From positions 186,001 through 250,000 of the forward strand of contig NZ_CP120233.1 of assembly GCF_030012985.1 (NCBI RefSeq): a stretch of DNA of 64,000 bases, given 5' to 3'. A program made the translations under genes and the position numbers. This stretch comes from Microbulbifer sp. VAAF005 (GTDB lineage: Bacteria > Pseudomonadota > Gammaproteobacteria > Pseudomonadales > Cellvibrionaceae). Shown one piece after another: positions 27,301 through 35,076 of this stretch (position 1 is the first letter of the stretch; each line of letters starts with the position of its first letter). Under the pieces are notes generated by a model, which saw only the letters and a list, made by a program, of their open reading frames with translations, had not been told where the DNA came from and ran no database searches.

Positions 27301-28585
27301 GTCAATGGACTTGCTAACCGATGATACCGGGAGCGTGGTGCAAGAAATGTCCTTCGATGCATGGGGACAACGTAGAAATACGGCCAATTGGAGTGCGCTG
27401 TCTCTAACCGCTCTGACTACCTTTGATCATAGTCGTACTACTCGGGGATATACTGGCCACGAGATGCTGGATGAAGTCGGCTTGATCCATATGAATGGGC
27501 GGATCTACGATCCTCGCTTGGGGCGTTTTTTACAGGCAGATCCATTTGTCCAGGCAGCTGCAGATACACAGATGTATAACCGCTATAGTTATGTACGTAA
27601 TAACGCACTGAATGCGACTGACCCTAGTGGGTACTTCCTGCACTCACTAGCAAAGAAAATTGGCCGGAGTATTATCAGGGCAGCTGTGAAGGTTCTAGGC
27701 CCAGAGATAGTTAATATGGTTGGTAATATAATTGCCACTTATTACGGGGGGCCAATAGGATCAGCAATTTGGGCCTATGAATTTGGTCGGGCTATGGGAG
27801 TTTCCACAGGCGACGCGTTAAAGTCTGCCGGGCTTTCTTATATAGCATCTTATGCTTTCGGCGAAATCGGTTCAGGTTACGAGGGTGGCGCGATAACGTT
27901 TGGAGAAGCAGTTTTTTATTCTGGTATGGTTGGTGGGACCATGAGCGTGCTGCAAGGAGGGAAATTTGGTCATGGATTTGTGTCTGCTGCCGTGAGCACT
28001 GCAGCGTCTCCTGTTATTGGCAGTATCGATGGTGATTTTGGTAAGGTAGCGGCGAGTGCAGTTGTTGGTGGTACTGTTTCGAACATGACTGGCGGTAAAT
28101 TTGCAAATGGAGCGGTGACGGCTGCGTTTAAATCAATAATTACTACAGAAGTGGATTCTGGTGGTGACTTTTCAGATGATGAACTTGTCGGAAAAATGGT
28201 GCCAGAGGTCCAATGGGATCAGCTTGATGATTTTAAGGCATATCAGGCTGCAGCTGAAGGTTTAGCGGTGATGGAAAACGATTTAAGTGTTGATCAGGGG
28301 GCCCTGAAGGTTGCTCAATATAGTCTAGGAGCACGCTGGACGCAGCTGAGGCTTTCTACATTAACAATAACCAGTCGTGATATAACCAATGGCCTTATGC
28401 GTCAGGCCTATCTATCTGCAAGCCAAGATGTCCATAATTTTGGTTTTGTTGTTCTGGGAGGTACTGGTTTAGTTAACGGGGGGTTAGAGCCGCTCACTGG
28501 GTTAACGGCTGGCCGAGAGCTAGAAAGCTATTTATTGCTGAGGCTCTTCGTCGTTCGCTGGGTGCTGGAGTTGAGGAGGCGTTAA
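21317..28585 (+). CDS. secreted SpvB/FG-GAP/RHS-repeat polymorphic toxin-type protein
   Basis: A 2,422-residue protein from the ATG at 21317, which begins a Sec signal peptide (MRIISICLLIFVSGFLSANT then YA). Order: FG-GAP/VCBS calcium-loop motifs (DINGDGKDD, DFNGDGASD, DIDGDGRDD), an SpvB-type segment (about 230-276, GTAGVTPGMSLSYTGNGG), seven more D-x-N-G-D-like motifs (about 528-928), YD/RHS repeats (about 1290-1930), then the RHS core with DHLGSMDLLTDDTGSVVQEM, GRIYDPRLGRFLQADP and NPLN-like NNALNATDPSGYF ending near 2106. The remaining ~315 residues are a glycine-rich pre-toxin region and an unrecognised tip. The family uses an RHS shell to enclose a C-terminal toxin. The extreme C-terminus may be frameshifted after a six-G run at 28478-28483, since another frame continues to 28680. 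Confidence 0.93.
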   Translation: MRIISICLLIFVSGFLSANTYAFTGIWDNGYHIYSGDINGDGKDDLYFEYHRPIIMLHGDVTLPVAMAELPSFVMFGALIGYDLAYTPPVESTLTDSEINTLELLDKNISLTGDFNGDGASDLLVLSSIPLILHADGNGLPDLAQSFPIGSNTTEVAVILSGANPDLVIIEDIDGDGRDDILVEGVIDASLIANAYGTFDSYDAPIVTGNPNMAGMTAGQFRVNESGAATYSVPIVTAPGTAGVTPGMSLSYTGNGGNGLLGRGWSIGGLSGISRCRQTLASDENLAPISWSESDRFCLDGQRLVVSGGDPYGAVGATYKTELDSFAKITSVGGSLGAPGYFTVERKDGSISYYGNSDDAKLLAGGNTLAWAQNRFEDSVGNHIEFHYEGDETTGHRIQEVRYAYGSGSYEAEIEFKYGARPEYLRSYIGGYELKTTKRLEKVVSKSDGDTIREYSLGYKPVLEFGSAQSYSDRTSLLSTIQECVGSSCLPAVTFDWLQPPMYHDGTTYEAIDFSPASSRFLVDYKYADVNGDGKQDIIWIEGDADDDDTDTRVKYAISNGTKFVREYFSGSNFDLAYFTGTNVGKDFAIRILDYNGDGRQDLAIYNSRSAYGLSAEKWHVFLSRYSGSKWQLSSNPISTGLGDKDAIFADFNGDGLSDYISAASSGKITVRILESYGAAITSDNYYKFSNSPDYYTLNVDGTISGSPDKRVPNSLGDFNGDGAIDLLIATYDDRWGCVRNDGGIEPIVAEIGEDQPLSLENFDDTSQQISTCSSGYTWTYLGATYEGHHVVTLNHSDQTFNSMGLLSYSSHSKDPIAVDINGDGLTDIAYIYGLSDDSDSLVVKLSTGTEFVSLGSFTVGDKANFADLNNDGYPDLVWPDFDTGYVKVRYFDQNTNNFVNTTKNWKYIGTDDRDFSWFVDTNGDSQIDYHKYDHSSGKVYTQLANDLYPEYKNTPRNVIQKIDNGIGNVTEITYANMLGGDVYSRLEMSTSTSEECVTYIDDLYISKYSSISRETICFPVTTSDPASLYSALNGDWILPSDSHTLGRDKPVLDIAAPMFLISKVDSTAPAAGINPGSVSQSATSSISYHYHQMKLQAAGRGMLGFQKIRTTDDQTGVVTETTYRQDFPFTGMPLLTETRTASGEILKSASNNWRLQGWTGSGTPAVPYKPYIYNAVEDTYDLKNNGTAPGDLLRTVSTTSSYDEYGNALTIDVVTTDAVTNDRFIKETVNIYGSSSWDKEMGRLSNTTVTNSRPGMSSHVRESSFTYYSSGIYKGLLKTEVIEPGKSEFTLTTSYEYDDFGNIKKKTVSAAGEVSRSASSVYDPSGRYLLESYNALGHLEQKVVSRNHFGAPLIVESANGLISYFSYDAFGREGYSWNNAGADKKTQYERCVSSCANGAKYKVTTSSNTGSWSREYFDSLGRSVRAEVKGLHNSIYTDKEYDSLGRVKFFSEPYFSGDTRMWTETEYDLLGRPILISAPDDSTSVVEYLGLTTVTTNDAGQQKTEIKNIAGELIEVVDAADGRLTYEYDSQGNLHKAKSWGKTNASGGHIDEGDGLNYPITVTINYDDLGRKESMDDPDKGSWTYKYTGFGELKKQTNANGHTVEFTYDALGRKLTRVEKENDTNLTSDVSWLYDTAQNGLGLVESITDSVTSYQAVYQYDHLGRNNTQAVDFDGNGSEPVYVTTTLFDDYGRVEYSYDALDSLLSSGQSGVRNYYNSNGYLYKVTDLSSGDLIQEVVDQTARGQLKEQLLGNGATTSYTYEGSTGRLLNQSSTVLGTFGIQDITYQWDTLGNLTSRHNQSGSKNLRESFCYDNLNRLIKTHIGSNNYNCSGLSSSDQDIRYNTIGNITYKSDVGSYTYGENGFGPHAVTTAGGVSYSYDANGNMTSDSFDGGRSITYTTFDKASLIVKGNHSTEFLYAPNHSRYYRKDTNQDSGEVTETWYIGGVERIHKSSAPNEIEWKRHLGGVAVYTTKTDSAFVVQTTDKVFLYKDHLGSMDLLTDDTGSVVQEMSFDAWGQRRNTANWSALSLTALTTFDHSRTTRGYTGHEMLDEVGLIHMNGRIYDPRLGRFLQADPFVQAAADTQMYNRYSYVRNNALNATDPSGYFLHSLAKKIGRSIIRAAVKVLGPEIVNMVGNIIATYYGGPIGSAIWAYEFGRAMGVSTGDALKSAGLSYIASYAFGEIGSGYEGGAITFGEAVFYSGMVGGTMSVLQGGKFGHGFVSAAVSTAASPVIGSIDGDFGKVAASAVVGGTVSNMTGGKFANGAVTAAFKSIITTEVDSGGDFSDDELVGKMVPEVQWDQLDDFKAYQAAAEGLAVMENDLSVDQGALKVAQYSLGARWTQLRLSTLTITSRDITNGLMRQAYLSASQDVHNFGFVVLGGTGLVNGGLEPLTGLTAGRELESYLLLRLFVVRWVLELRRR

Positions 28586-28690
28586 ATGTTGAGCTTCCGA
28601 GCACGAGTGGACTTATTTCTAGGGGAAGAATACCTTCGGTACCGAAGCGCCCCTCATCTGAATATACTCAGCCATTCTAAATTAAACTCT

Positions 28691-29194
28691 ATGAATAATC
28701 GGTGTTTTTGGATGTGGAGGCTTATTTTAGCAATTGTTTTTTCTTTCGTTTTGTTCTTGATTTTTAAGGTTAGTGGTTCCTGGGGGGTAACTGTCGCCTC
28801 AGGTGCATTCCTTTTTTGTGTGTGGATATTAATTGCTAACTTTATGGAGATTGTTAGAGGAAAGTCCCTTAAGATGTTTCTTAAAACAATAGCTAGGGAT
28901 GTTGAAGTTTCTGAGGATGGGGATTTGTTGAAGGGTAATTTAATTTTTCAAGGCAATATATTTACTGTGGTATTAAATGTTACGGGGGAGGGCGTTTTTA
29001 TATATTGTCTTGGGGTTTGCTCTTGTGTTATTCCTTGGGATGAGATTTCGTTTGTTAATGCTTATGGTTCAAAGGGGTTGAGGAAGGCGCAACTAAAATT
29101 TAAAAAAGGATTAGATTCTCAGATGAGAATTTCATGGTTAAATGAGTTTCAGGCATGTGTGCCTAGTCATGTCGCTTATTTCTCTCAAAAATAG
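28691..29194 (+). CDS. hypothetical membrane protein, candidate RHS immunity partner
   Basis: A 167-residue product from the ATG at 28691. The open frame extends to 28586, but those codons overlap what appears to be the true RHS C-terminal frame. Two transmembrane helices (about residues 10-30 and 35-55) are followed by a strand-rich soluble part with VSEDGDLLKGNLIFQGNIF and VIPWDEISFVNAYG. The layout is like the small gene at 10384. Position right after a polymorphic-toxin gene suggests an immunity role. That is inference from position only; no immunity family was recognised. Confidence 0.6.
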   Translation: MNNRCFWMWRLILAIVFSFVLFLIFKVSGSWGVTVASGAFLFCVWILIANFMEIVRGKSLKMFLKTIARDVEVSEDGDLLKGNLIFQGNIFTVVLNVTGEGVFIYCLGVCSCVIPWDEISFVNAYGSKGLRKAQLKFKKGLDSQMRISWLNEFQACVPSHVAYFSQK

Positions 29195-30714
29195 TTGTGG
29201 ATTCTGGTTGTGATGAAGAGATGCTTGATCAAGGGTGAATACAATATCGCTAAGATATAGAAATTGCGGTTATATGAAAATTTGTGCTGCCTAGTTGAAT
29301 GTCATATCCATTTATCTTGTACACCTGAATAGAAGGTCTGAAGTGCGAGTGCTTCACGAAGGAACCGATCCTATGCAGAGATAATTAGCCTTTAAAGGAG
29401 GAGGGAACTTGATTTTTTAATGTCTAACTGCTAATTAGTCCAACCTGTTAGATCTAGGTAATCGATCATATAAAAGATATTCCGATCGATATATCTAGTT
29501 GCTTGTGACCATATATTATGAATATACAGTTGGATCTATGGGAGATCATGAACCTGAAATTTCGGTGAGCATATACTTGAAATCTATATGAGCAATAAAT
29601 ACAGCAGAGTTTCTAGTGTCTTTAGTGGCCGCTTTGGAGTTCATTGCTAATATCTAATTAGGGAATAAATTGTTCTTTGGATGGAAAGAAAAGGTATTGT
29701 TGGAAGGCAACTTGTAATGTTTTCCTTTCTAATAGTGCCAAATAATAGGAGGGTACTCCCTTCGGTATATCCAGGTCCTAGCCACTCACAAGCGGTGGTG
29801 AGTTTTAGATTTTCCTGTATGAGCTTGCAGTGAAAATACGCATGCTGAATGAAAGTGCGTCCAAAACCAACCAGAGTTTTTATTATGCTAGACCTGGGAG
29901 TTGAAACTACCCTCCCACTAAAAAATTGCATTTGACGCTGATGTATTGAACGATACTTTTTTGGTTGTGTCTGAAATGGTGGTTACTCATTATGTTTTCG
30001 TGTAATAGGCTATTCAGCTTTCTTAGTTTTCCTTTTGCTATGAATAGGCGGGATGTCTTAGATGAAATATTGGTTATTTTTGAATGGCTTTTGCTGACGA
30101 AGAGTAGTCTAGGCGCCTAGTCAGTTATCTCCTGTTACTTTCAACTATTTGCCAGGCTAGGGATCTCGATTAATGTTCGAATCGAAGATTTATCGAGAAG
30201 TTTTAAATTTTGCTTTGCCTTTGGAGTACAAGCATATCAGAATTTCAGCTCAGCGATAACTTGTTCTTAGTCATTCTCACAGGCCTATATAAGACTCCGG
30301 ATGTTTCAAGTTTTACAACGTTCCTGTTCATTCAATTGTAGGTTTCCCATTTAATCGTGTGTTTTAATTCTTTACTATCAGACTGTGTGGTCTTACTTCA
30401 TGGTTGTCTTTGAGGTTTTCTATTTGATTAATCGGCTGATTGCTTAAGTGCGGCCCAGTGTAACCAAGAGACTTGGGGTGTGAACCATAGATGGTGAGTC
30501 GATAATGGAATCAGCTTACACACATACAGTTTTCAAGGCCTGTAGAGCTATTGCGAAATTATTCAGAGTCTCTTAATCTCTTATTCTCAAAAAGTTCTTG
30601 GAAGGGAAGGTTGTTTTTAGTCACTTGTTTTAACTTGATCTCTTGGAGGAAAAACGTTAGATATTGCCTCCAGGTGATTGGAAGTAACTCCCCCGTTGAT
30701 AAAGATAATAATTT
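29195..30714. other. 1.5 kb AT-rich region without a confident gene
   Basis: Stops are frequent in all frames. One minus-strand frame (29647-29931, 94 codons) contains LVGFGRTFIQHAYFHCKLIQ and EWLGPGYTEGSTLLLFGTI, which looks somewhat protein-like but has no recognised family or good start. The stretch could be decayed cargo of the RHS locus. The last 200 bases include the leader of the AraC gene. Confidence 0.5.
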
Positions 30715-31602
30715 ATGCCAGATAGCGAAGAATCAGTCGTATTTAAAATACAAGGAAAAATGGTGCTTGGTCAGCGAAAATTCAGAGCGCCATTAAGTTA
30801 TCAAGACCGTTTGATTGATGAGGCAAGGCTGGTTTACGTTATCAGTGGCCGTTCAACCCTGGTTTGTGGTGATGAAACTCTCACCTTGAGTCCAGGCGCT
30901 ACTGTGCTAATGAAGACGGATAATTTTATTAATCAATGGCACGAAGATGGAGTAAATAATGAAGTTAATTTCATCGGTTTTCGGCTAACGTCAGAGCTAT
31001 TACGGCGACTCTACCCAAATGATATGCCTGATGTCTTTAATAATAATGGTGAAAGCAGGAGTGCTGTCAAGGATGGTAATAATCCCCTTAAACAGCATTC
31101 CTCGGCTGAGCGCCTGCAGGAATCTGCACTGCTCTCCAATTATATGCGTAGCATAATTGACTATATCCAACAGCCAGAAGTATTCAGTGAGCCACTAGTG
31201 GTATTAAAGATTCGAGAATTAGTAGAGCTTGTCCCCAGGCTTGATAGTAGTGGAAGAGTTGCCAAGATGTTGGGGCAGCTGTTCATCAGGCAGCAACCTA
31301 AACTACAAGAAGTGGTGCAAGCTCACTTGTACACTTCGCTGAAACTGGCGGATCTAGCTTTTCTTTGCCACATGAGTGAGTCAACATTTACTCGTAAATT
31401 CAAGCAAGTCTATGGCTGCAGTGCCACGAAATATATTGCTTCGAAACGAATGGAGAAAGCACAGAGGTTGATTCTAAATAGCGATCTTAGCCTGACAGAG
31501 ATTGCTTTGGAGTGCGGTTTTGACGAGCTTAGTTACTTCTCCCGGGTGTTTAAACAGCACTACCAAGTAGCCCCTTCCCAAATGCGTAAAAAGGCGATTT
31601 GA
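30715..31602 (+). CDS. AraC family transcriptional regulator
   Basis: A 295-residue regulator with an N-terminal cupin-like ligand domain (about 1-150, with YVISGRSTLVCGDETLTLSPGA) and a C-terminal pair of helix-turn-helix motifs (about 195-292). The HTH has LADLAFLCHMSESTFTRKFKQ and LTEIALECGFDELSYFSRVF followed by FKQHYQVAPSQMRK, the AraC signature. No ribosome site is obvious at the ATG 30715, and GTG or ATG codons further in are possible starts. The effector and targets are unknown; the nearest downstream gene on the strand is the small membrane protein at 32262. Confidence 0.92.
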   Translation: MPDSEESVVFKIQGKMVLGQRKFRAPLSYQDRLIDEARLVYVISGRSTLVCGDETLTLSPGATVLMKTDNFINQWHEDGVNNEVNFIGFRLTSELLRRLYPNDMPDVFNNNGESRSAVKDGNNPLKQHSSAERLQESALLSNYMRSIIDYIQQPEVFSEPLVVLKIRELVELVPRLDSSGRVAKMLGQLFIRQQPKLQEVVQAHLYTSLKLADLAFLCHMSESTFTRKFKQVYGCSATKYIASKRMEKAQRLILNSDLSLTEIALECGFDELSYFSRVFKQHYQVAPSQMRKKAI

Positions 31603-32261
31603 CGGATTTGTACAAATCCTTGACTGGATGTTTCAAGTGAATTGTTGACTTACCGCTTAACCTAGTCCTTGTTTTAACAGCGTACGTCTTCACCGATATG
31701 TCCTTATATTTAAACCCTCTTGTTACTGAGGGGCTAAAGAATGAATATATTCTCACTGCTGAAGCAAATTGTGATATTGATTCTATTTTTTGCCCGAAGC
31801 GCATTAGTTATCACCCTAGAGGTCTGATTGGTGCCTTCCTAGCGCGAGCTACAACTGATACCTGCGTTGCATATAAATCGTTCACTTTTCTCTACTTGTT
31901 GGTGCCTGTTGAAAAGGACAATACACACGATTATTCGTGGATTCTAATGATCCTGAATAGCAACACTGAAAGTGGGGCCAAAAGTCCAATTGGGCTGCAA
32001 GTTACTACTTATATCATTTAAGTAATGGGCAGTAGGGCAACGGTTCTTTGCTGGAAGCTCTAGCGCAAATCACTCTTGCCCCTATGTAATCAATGAATAG
32101 TGAAGCTTGATTCGGTCGATTAGGAACATCGCTTTGGCCTATTTCCGGCAGCTATCCAAGTTAAGGAGCCCCTGAAAGCCTAGTAGAGATAATAAGGAAA
32201 TTTTCAGAAGGTATTCAAATGCTCAATCTTTTCGCTTTACCAACCAAATGGAATATTTAAT
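31603..32261. other. spacer with an unsupported 107-codon frame
   Basis: A frame at 31698-32021 starts MSLYLNPLVTEGLKNEY but lacks a ribosome site, family motifs and normal composition. No hairpin or repeat stands out. The region probably holds the promoter of the gene at 32262. Confidence 0.45.
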
Positions 32262-32645
32262 ATGATTCGTTTCTCACAATTTCTTTCCGGTATATTTGTA
32301 CTTGTGCTGGGTTCAGCAGGATTAGTGACTATGCTTTTCCCTGAGATCATTAATGGCCCCGCTGGATTTGATGCTACAACTAATTATGGTTTCACCAATC
32401 TGCGTACCCTTGGTGCTCCGACACTTAGCCTTGCTATCATTACGGCAATAGGAGCGTTTCGCAAAGAGTGGCTATTAATACTTCCTGCCTCGATGTACTT
32501 CCTATTTAACGGTTCTTCACGAGTAATTTCTGTATTGGTTGAGGGCTATGAACCCGTAATGCTGACAGGATTGATAGTGACATTTACACTATTTATTCTG
32601 TCTCAGGTGGCTGTATACAACTTCCGTCGAGGAGCCTTTTCGTAG
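32262..32645 (+). CDS. small four-helix membrane protein (DUF4345-like)
   Basis: A 127-residue protein with four predicted transmembrane helices: SGIFVLVLGSAGLVTMLFP, LAIITAIGAF, LLILPASMYFLF and LTGLIVTFTLFILSQVAVY. The layout and the conserved N(F/L)RTLGAPTLSLA segment in the second helix resemble DUF4345-type proteins, whose function is unknown. It may be a target of the upstream AraC regulator, by position only. Confidence 0.65.
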   Translation: MIRFSQFLSGIFVLVLGSAGLVTMLFPEIINGPAGFDATTNYGFTNLRTLGAPTLSLAIITAIGAFRKEWLLILPASMYFLFNGSSRVISVLVEGYEPVMLTGLIVTFTLFILSQVAVYNFRRGAFS

Positions 32646-33032
32646 ATTCGGTAGATATAGAGCGCTGGCGGTGTTTACCGTAAATTTTACACCGCCCGTC
32701 TTTAAAGCTCCTCACAGAAGAAAATGTTGTCACGTTATGACGGACCAACTTTTTGGCGCTTTCAGTCTAAGCCGGGCTGTATGTAACGATAGGGGGACCT
32801 GCCTATTTGCTACGGATAGATGTCGCAGATCATTGGATCACCAAGTCCCATTAGAAAAATAAAGAAAGCCTGATTCCTGTTTTAGAGGGGTAGGTTGCCA
32901 GATTGAATCGACTACTCCTCGCTACCTAACGGTAGTCACTCTATTTCCTGACCGTTAAGTCACAAAATGGGCTTGTACTTATATGGCTTCTGTCATTTAA
33001 TTAATCATCTGATTAATTAAGGTCGTATACCT
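32646..33032. other. spacer before the TetR-RND operon
   Basis: A 63-codon frame at 32671-32862 is not protein-like. The right end holds the 24 bp inverted repeat described separately. No other element was seen. Confidence 0.5.
32997..33020. promoter_or_regulatory. inverted repeat, probable TetR-family operator
   Basis: TTAATTAATC (32997-33006) and GATTAATTAA (33011-33020) form a perfect 10 bp inverted repeat with a four-base centre (ATCT). It ends 12 bp before the regulator's GTG start and touches its ribosome site (AAGG). TetR proteins bind such palindromes and usually repress their own operon, so this is the likely operator for the regulator and the efflux genes. Confidence 0.7.
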
Positions 33033-33725
33033 GTGACTGATAAGCCATCCACCCGAGGGCGCGGGCGCCCGAAAGATCCGGAGCGTGAATCCCTGGTACG
33101 TGAGGCGCTTATGCAGTCAGCGTATGCACTGCTTCGCGACAAAGCATTTCGTGATATTTCAATTCGGGAAATTGCCCTGGGAGCAGGGGTGAATTCCGCA
33201 ATGATCAGTTACCACTTTGGTGGCAAGGAGGGGCTGATTATTGAGGTGGTGCGGAACCAAATTATGCGGTATGGCCCAGCTTCAATCAGTGCGGAGCTAG
33301 ATGGAATGGAGCCCTCTCTGGAATTGCTGAAAGAGGCAATGAGTAGAATGATACGCCTATACATCAAGGAGCCCTGGATTCCTCGCCTGATTGTTGATGA
33401 AGTGGCTTCCAAATCTGGCCGCATGCGCGAACTCTTTGCCGATAGGTTGGCTTCGCAACTGGTGCCCAAGTTACGCGGGCTATTGGGATTCCTCCAATCC
33501 AGCGGCCAGTTACGAGAGGATCTGGATATTAACCTGATGCCCATCTCTTTTGTCAGTTTGGTGGCCTTTCCCTTTATTGCTGGTGACCCTTTGAAGGAAG
33601 GGTTTGGCTTTGCTCTGGGGGAGGAGAATCGGGAGAAATGGATCAATCACACCGTTCAACTTTTACTCCGTGGCGTTTCCAATAAATCTATGACCGAAGG
33701 CGAGGATGTCGGCAATGGAAATTAA
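33033..33725 (+). CDS. TetR/AcrR family transcriptional regulator
   Basis: A 230-residue regulator starting at the GTG at 33033. The N-terminal HTH (about residues 17-62) shows LLRDKAFRDISIREIALGAG followed by VNSAMISYHFGGKEGLI, the classic TetR signature. The C-terminal ligand domain resembles the CerR/AcrR_C type (PWIPRLIVDEV, FVSLVAFPFIAGDP). It precedes and overlaps the efflux adaptor gene, so it probably represses the RND operon in response to a toxic ligand. Confidence 0.93.
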   Translation: MTDKPSTRGRGRPKDPERESLVREALMQSAYALLRDKAFRDISIREIALGAGVNSAMISYHFGGKEGLIIEVVRNQIMRYGPASISAELDGMEPSLELLKEAMSRMIRLYIKEPWIPRLIVDEVASKSGRMRELFADRLASQLVPKLRGLLGFLQSSGQLREDLDINLMPISFVSLVAFPFIAGDPLKEGFGFALGEENREKWINHTVQLLLRGVSNKSMTEGEDVGNGN

Positions 33726-35076
33726 GACTCATATGAAAGCACTGATGAATCGCCGGCTGGCATTACCGGCCCTGATTGTGGCAGGGCTAGTTGTATCTAT
33801 GGCCCTGGTCGCCACAAAAGGTGAGCCTAAGCACGGTGCTCTAGAGGCTCCTATTACGATGGTAGATGCAATAAAAGTGCAGGAGTTACCGTTGCGAGCT
33901 CAAGCCATTGCATATGGGGAGGTGAAACCCAGTACTTTCCTCGAAGCTAATGCAGAAGTCAGTGGTAGGGTGGTGTATACAGCTCCGGAATTGGAACGGG
34001 GAAATATTATCTCTGCCGGTACATTGGTTTTGAGAATCGATGATACCAGCTACCAGCTTGCCCTGGCGCAGGCTGAAAGTGACTTGGCTGCAAATCGCGC
34101 TAACTTGCAAGAGCTGGACGTGGAAGAGGCCAATAGTAAACGCTCTTTGGACATCGCCGAGCGCACCCTCAAATTGGGTGAGAAAGAACTCGCTCGCAAA
34201 CAAAAGTTAGTTGCTAAGGGAACCGTCTCCCGTTCGACCGTAGATACTGAAGAGCAAAATATGCTGCGCTTGCGCCAGGAAGTGCAGAACCAGAGCAGCC
34301 AGCTCTCCCTTTTCCCGACCCGTCGCAAAGTGATTGAAGCCCAGATAGCTCGCTCAGAAGCTCAGGTACGAGATAGTAAATACAATCTGGAGCGCACCCA
34401 GGTGATCCTGCCATTTAATGCGCGTATTGGCGAAGTTCATGTAGAAGAAAACCAATATGTTGCTGGTAATGCCCGTTTATTTGATGCAAGCGGCCTTGCC
34501 CAAGTAGAAATTGCAGCAGAGCTTCCCATAGTTCATGTGGCTCCACTGTTGCGAAATTTAAGGCCTGGCATCGATTCTAATCCAACTCCTGATGATCTCC
34601 CTAAGATGCTGTTAGGGCTGGAAGCTCGGATCACCCTGGTGGGTGGCCCGGGGAACAGCGAGTGGCAGGGAAGGGTAGTGCGCTTGGGTGGAACCCTGGA
34701 TAGCACCAGTCGAACACTCTCCGTTGTTGTAGCCGTGGATGACCCCTATGGCAAAGCGGTAACCGGTGAAAAACCACCGCTATTCCGCGGTATGTATGCC
34801 CGCGTAGAGTTGTTGGCTCCCGCTGCACCAGCACTCGCCATACCTCGCCGCGCTCTCCATGAAGGCAAAGTTTATCTGGTAGAAAATGGGCAGCTAAGAG
34901 TGCGCCCTGTGCAGATTGACTATCACCAAGGCGATACCACTGTGATCCGCGAGGGGTTGAATCCCGGTGAGCAGGTTATTGTGACTGATGTAATCCCTGC
35001 GATTAATGGAATGGCAGTTTCCGTCATCAGTGATGAACAATCCGTTGCGGCGAGTGCTGGAGGTACCCAGCAGTGA
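33706..35076 (+). CDS. RND efflux periplasmic adaptor (membrane fusion protein)
   Basis: A 456-residue HlyD/AcrA-type adaptor joining an inner-membrane RND pump to an outer-membrane channel. It has an N-terminal anchor (ALPALIVAGLVVSMALVA), a lipoyl half-motif (LEANAEVSGRVVYTAPELERG), a long alpha-helical hairpin (about 125-225), the second lipoyl half (LERTQVILPFNARIGEVHVEENQYV), then beta-barrel and membrane-proximal domains. Three in-frame ATGs (33706, 33715, 33733) are possible starts; the first two overlap the TetR gene. No lipobox Cys is seen. The stop overlaps the GTG of the permease gene. Confidence 0.93.
   Translation: MSAMEIKTHMKALMNRRLALPALIVAGLVVSMALVATKGEPKHGALEAPITMVDAIKVQELPLRAQAIAYGEVKPSTFLEANAEVSGRVVYTAPELERGNIISAGTLVLRIDDTSYQLALAQAESDLAANRANLQELDVEEANSKRSLDIAERTLKLGEKELARKQKLVAKGTVSRSTVDTEEQNMLRLRQEVQNQSSQLSLFPTRRKVIEAQIARSEAQVRDSKYNLERTQVILPFNARIGEVHVEENQYVAGNARLFDASGLAQVEIAAELPIVHVAPLLRNLRPGIDSNPTPDDLPKMLLGLEARITLVGGPGNSEWQGRVVRLGGTLDSTSRTLSVVVAVDDPYGKAVTGEKPPLFRGMYARVELLAPAAPALAIPRRALHEGKVYLVENGQLRVRPVQIDYHQGDTTVIREGLNPGEQVIVTDVIPAINGMAVSVISDEQSVAASAGGTQQ

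Noticed and set aside
29647..29931. A minus-strand 94-codon frame
   Set aside because: Somewhat protein-like, but without start signals or a known family; kept only as a remark in the spacer entry.
30109..30120. Palindrome CTAGGCGCCTAG, with a near copy at 47005-47015
   Set aside because: A 12 bp palindrome and a shared 13-mer are expected by chance several times in 64 kb, and the two contexts have nothing in common.
31698..32021. A possible 107-residue protein
   Set aside because: No ribosome site, no family similarity, and composition like non-coding DNA.
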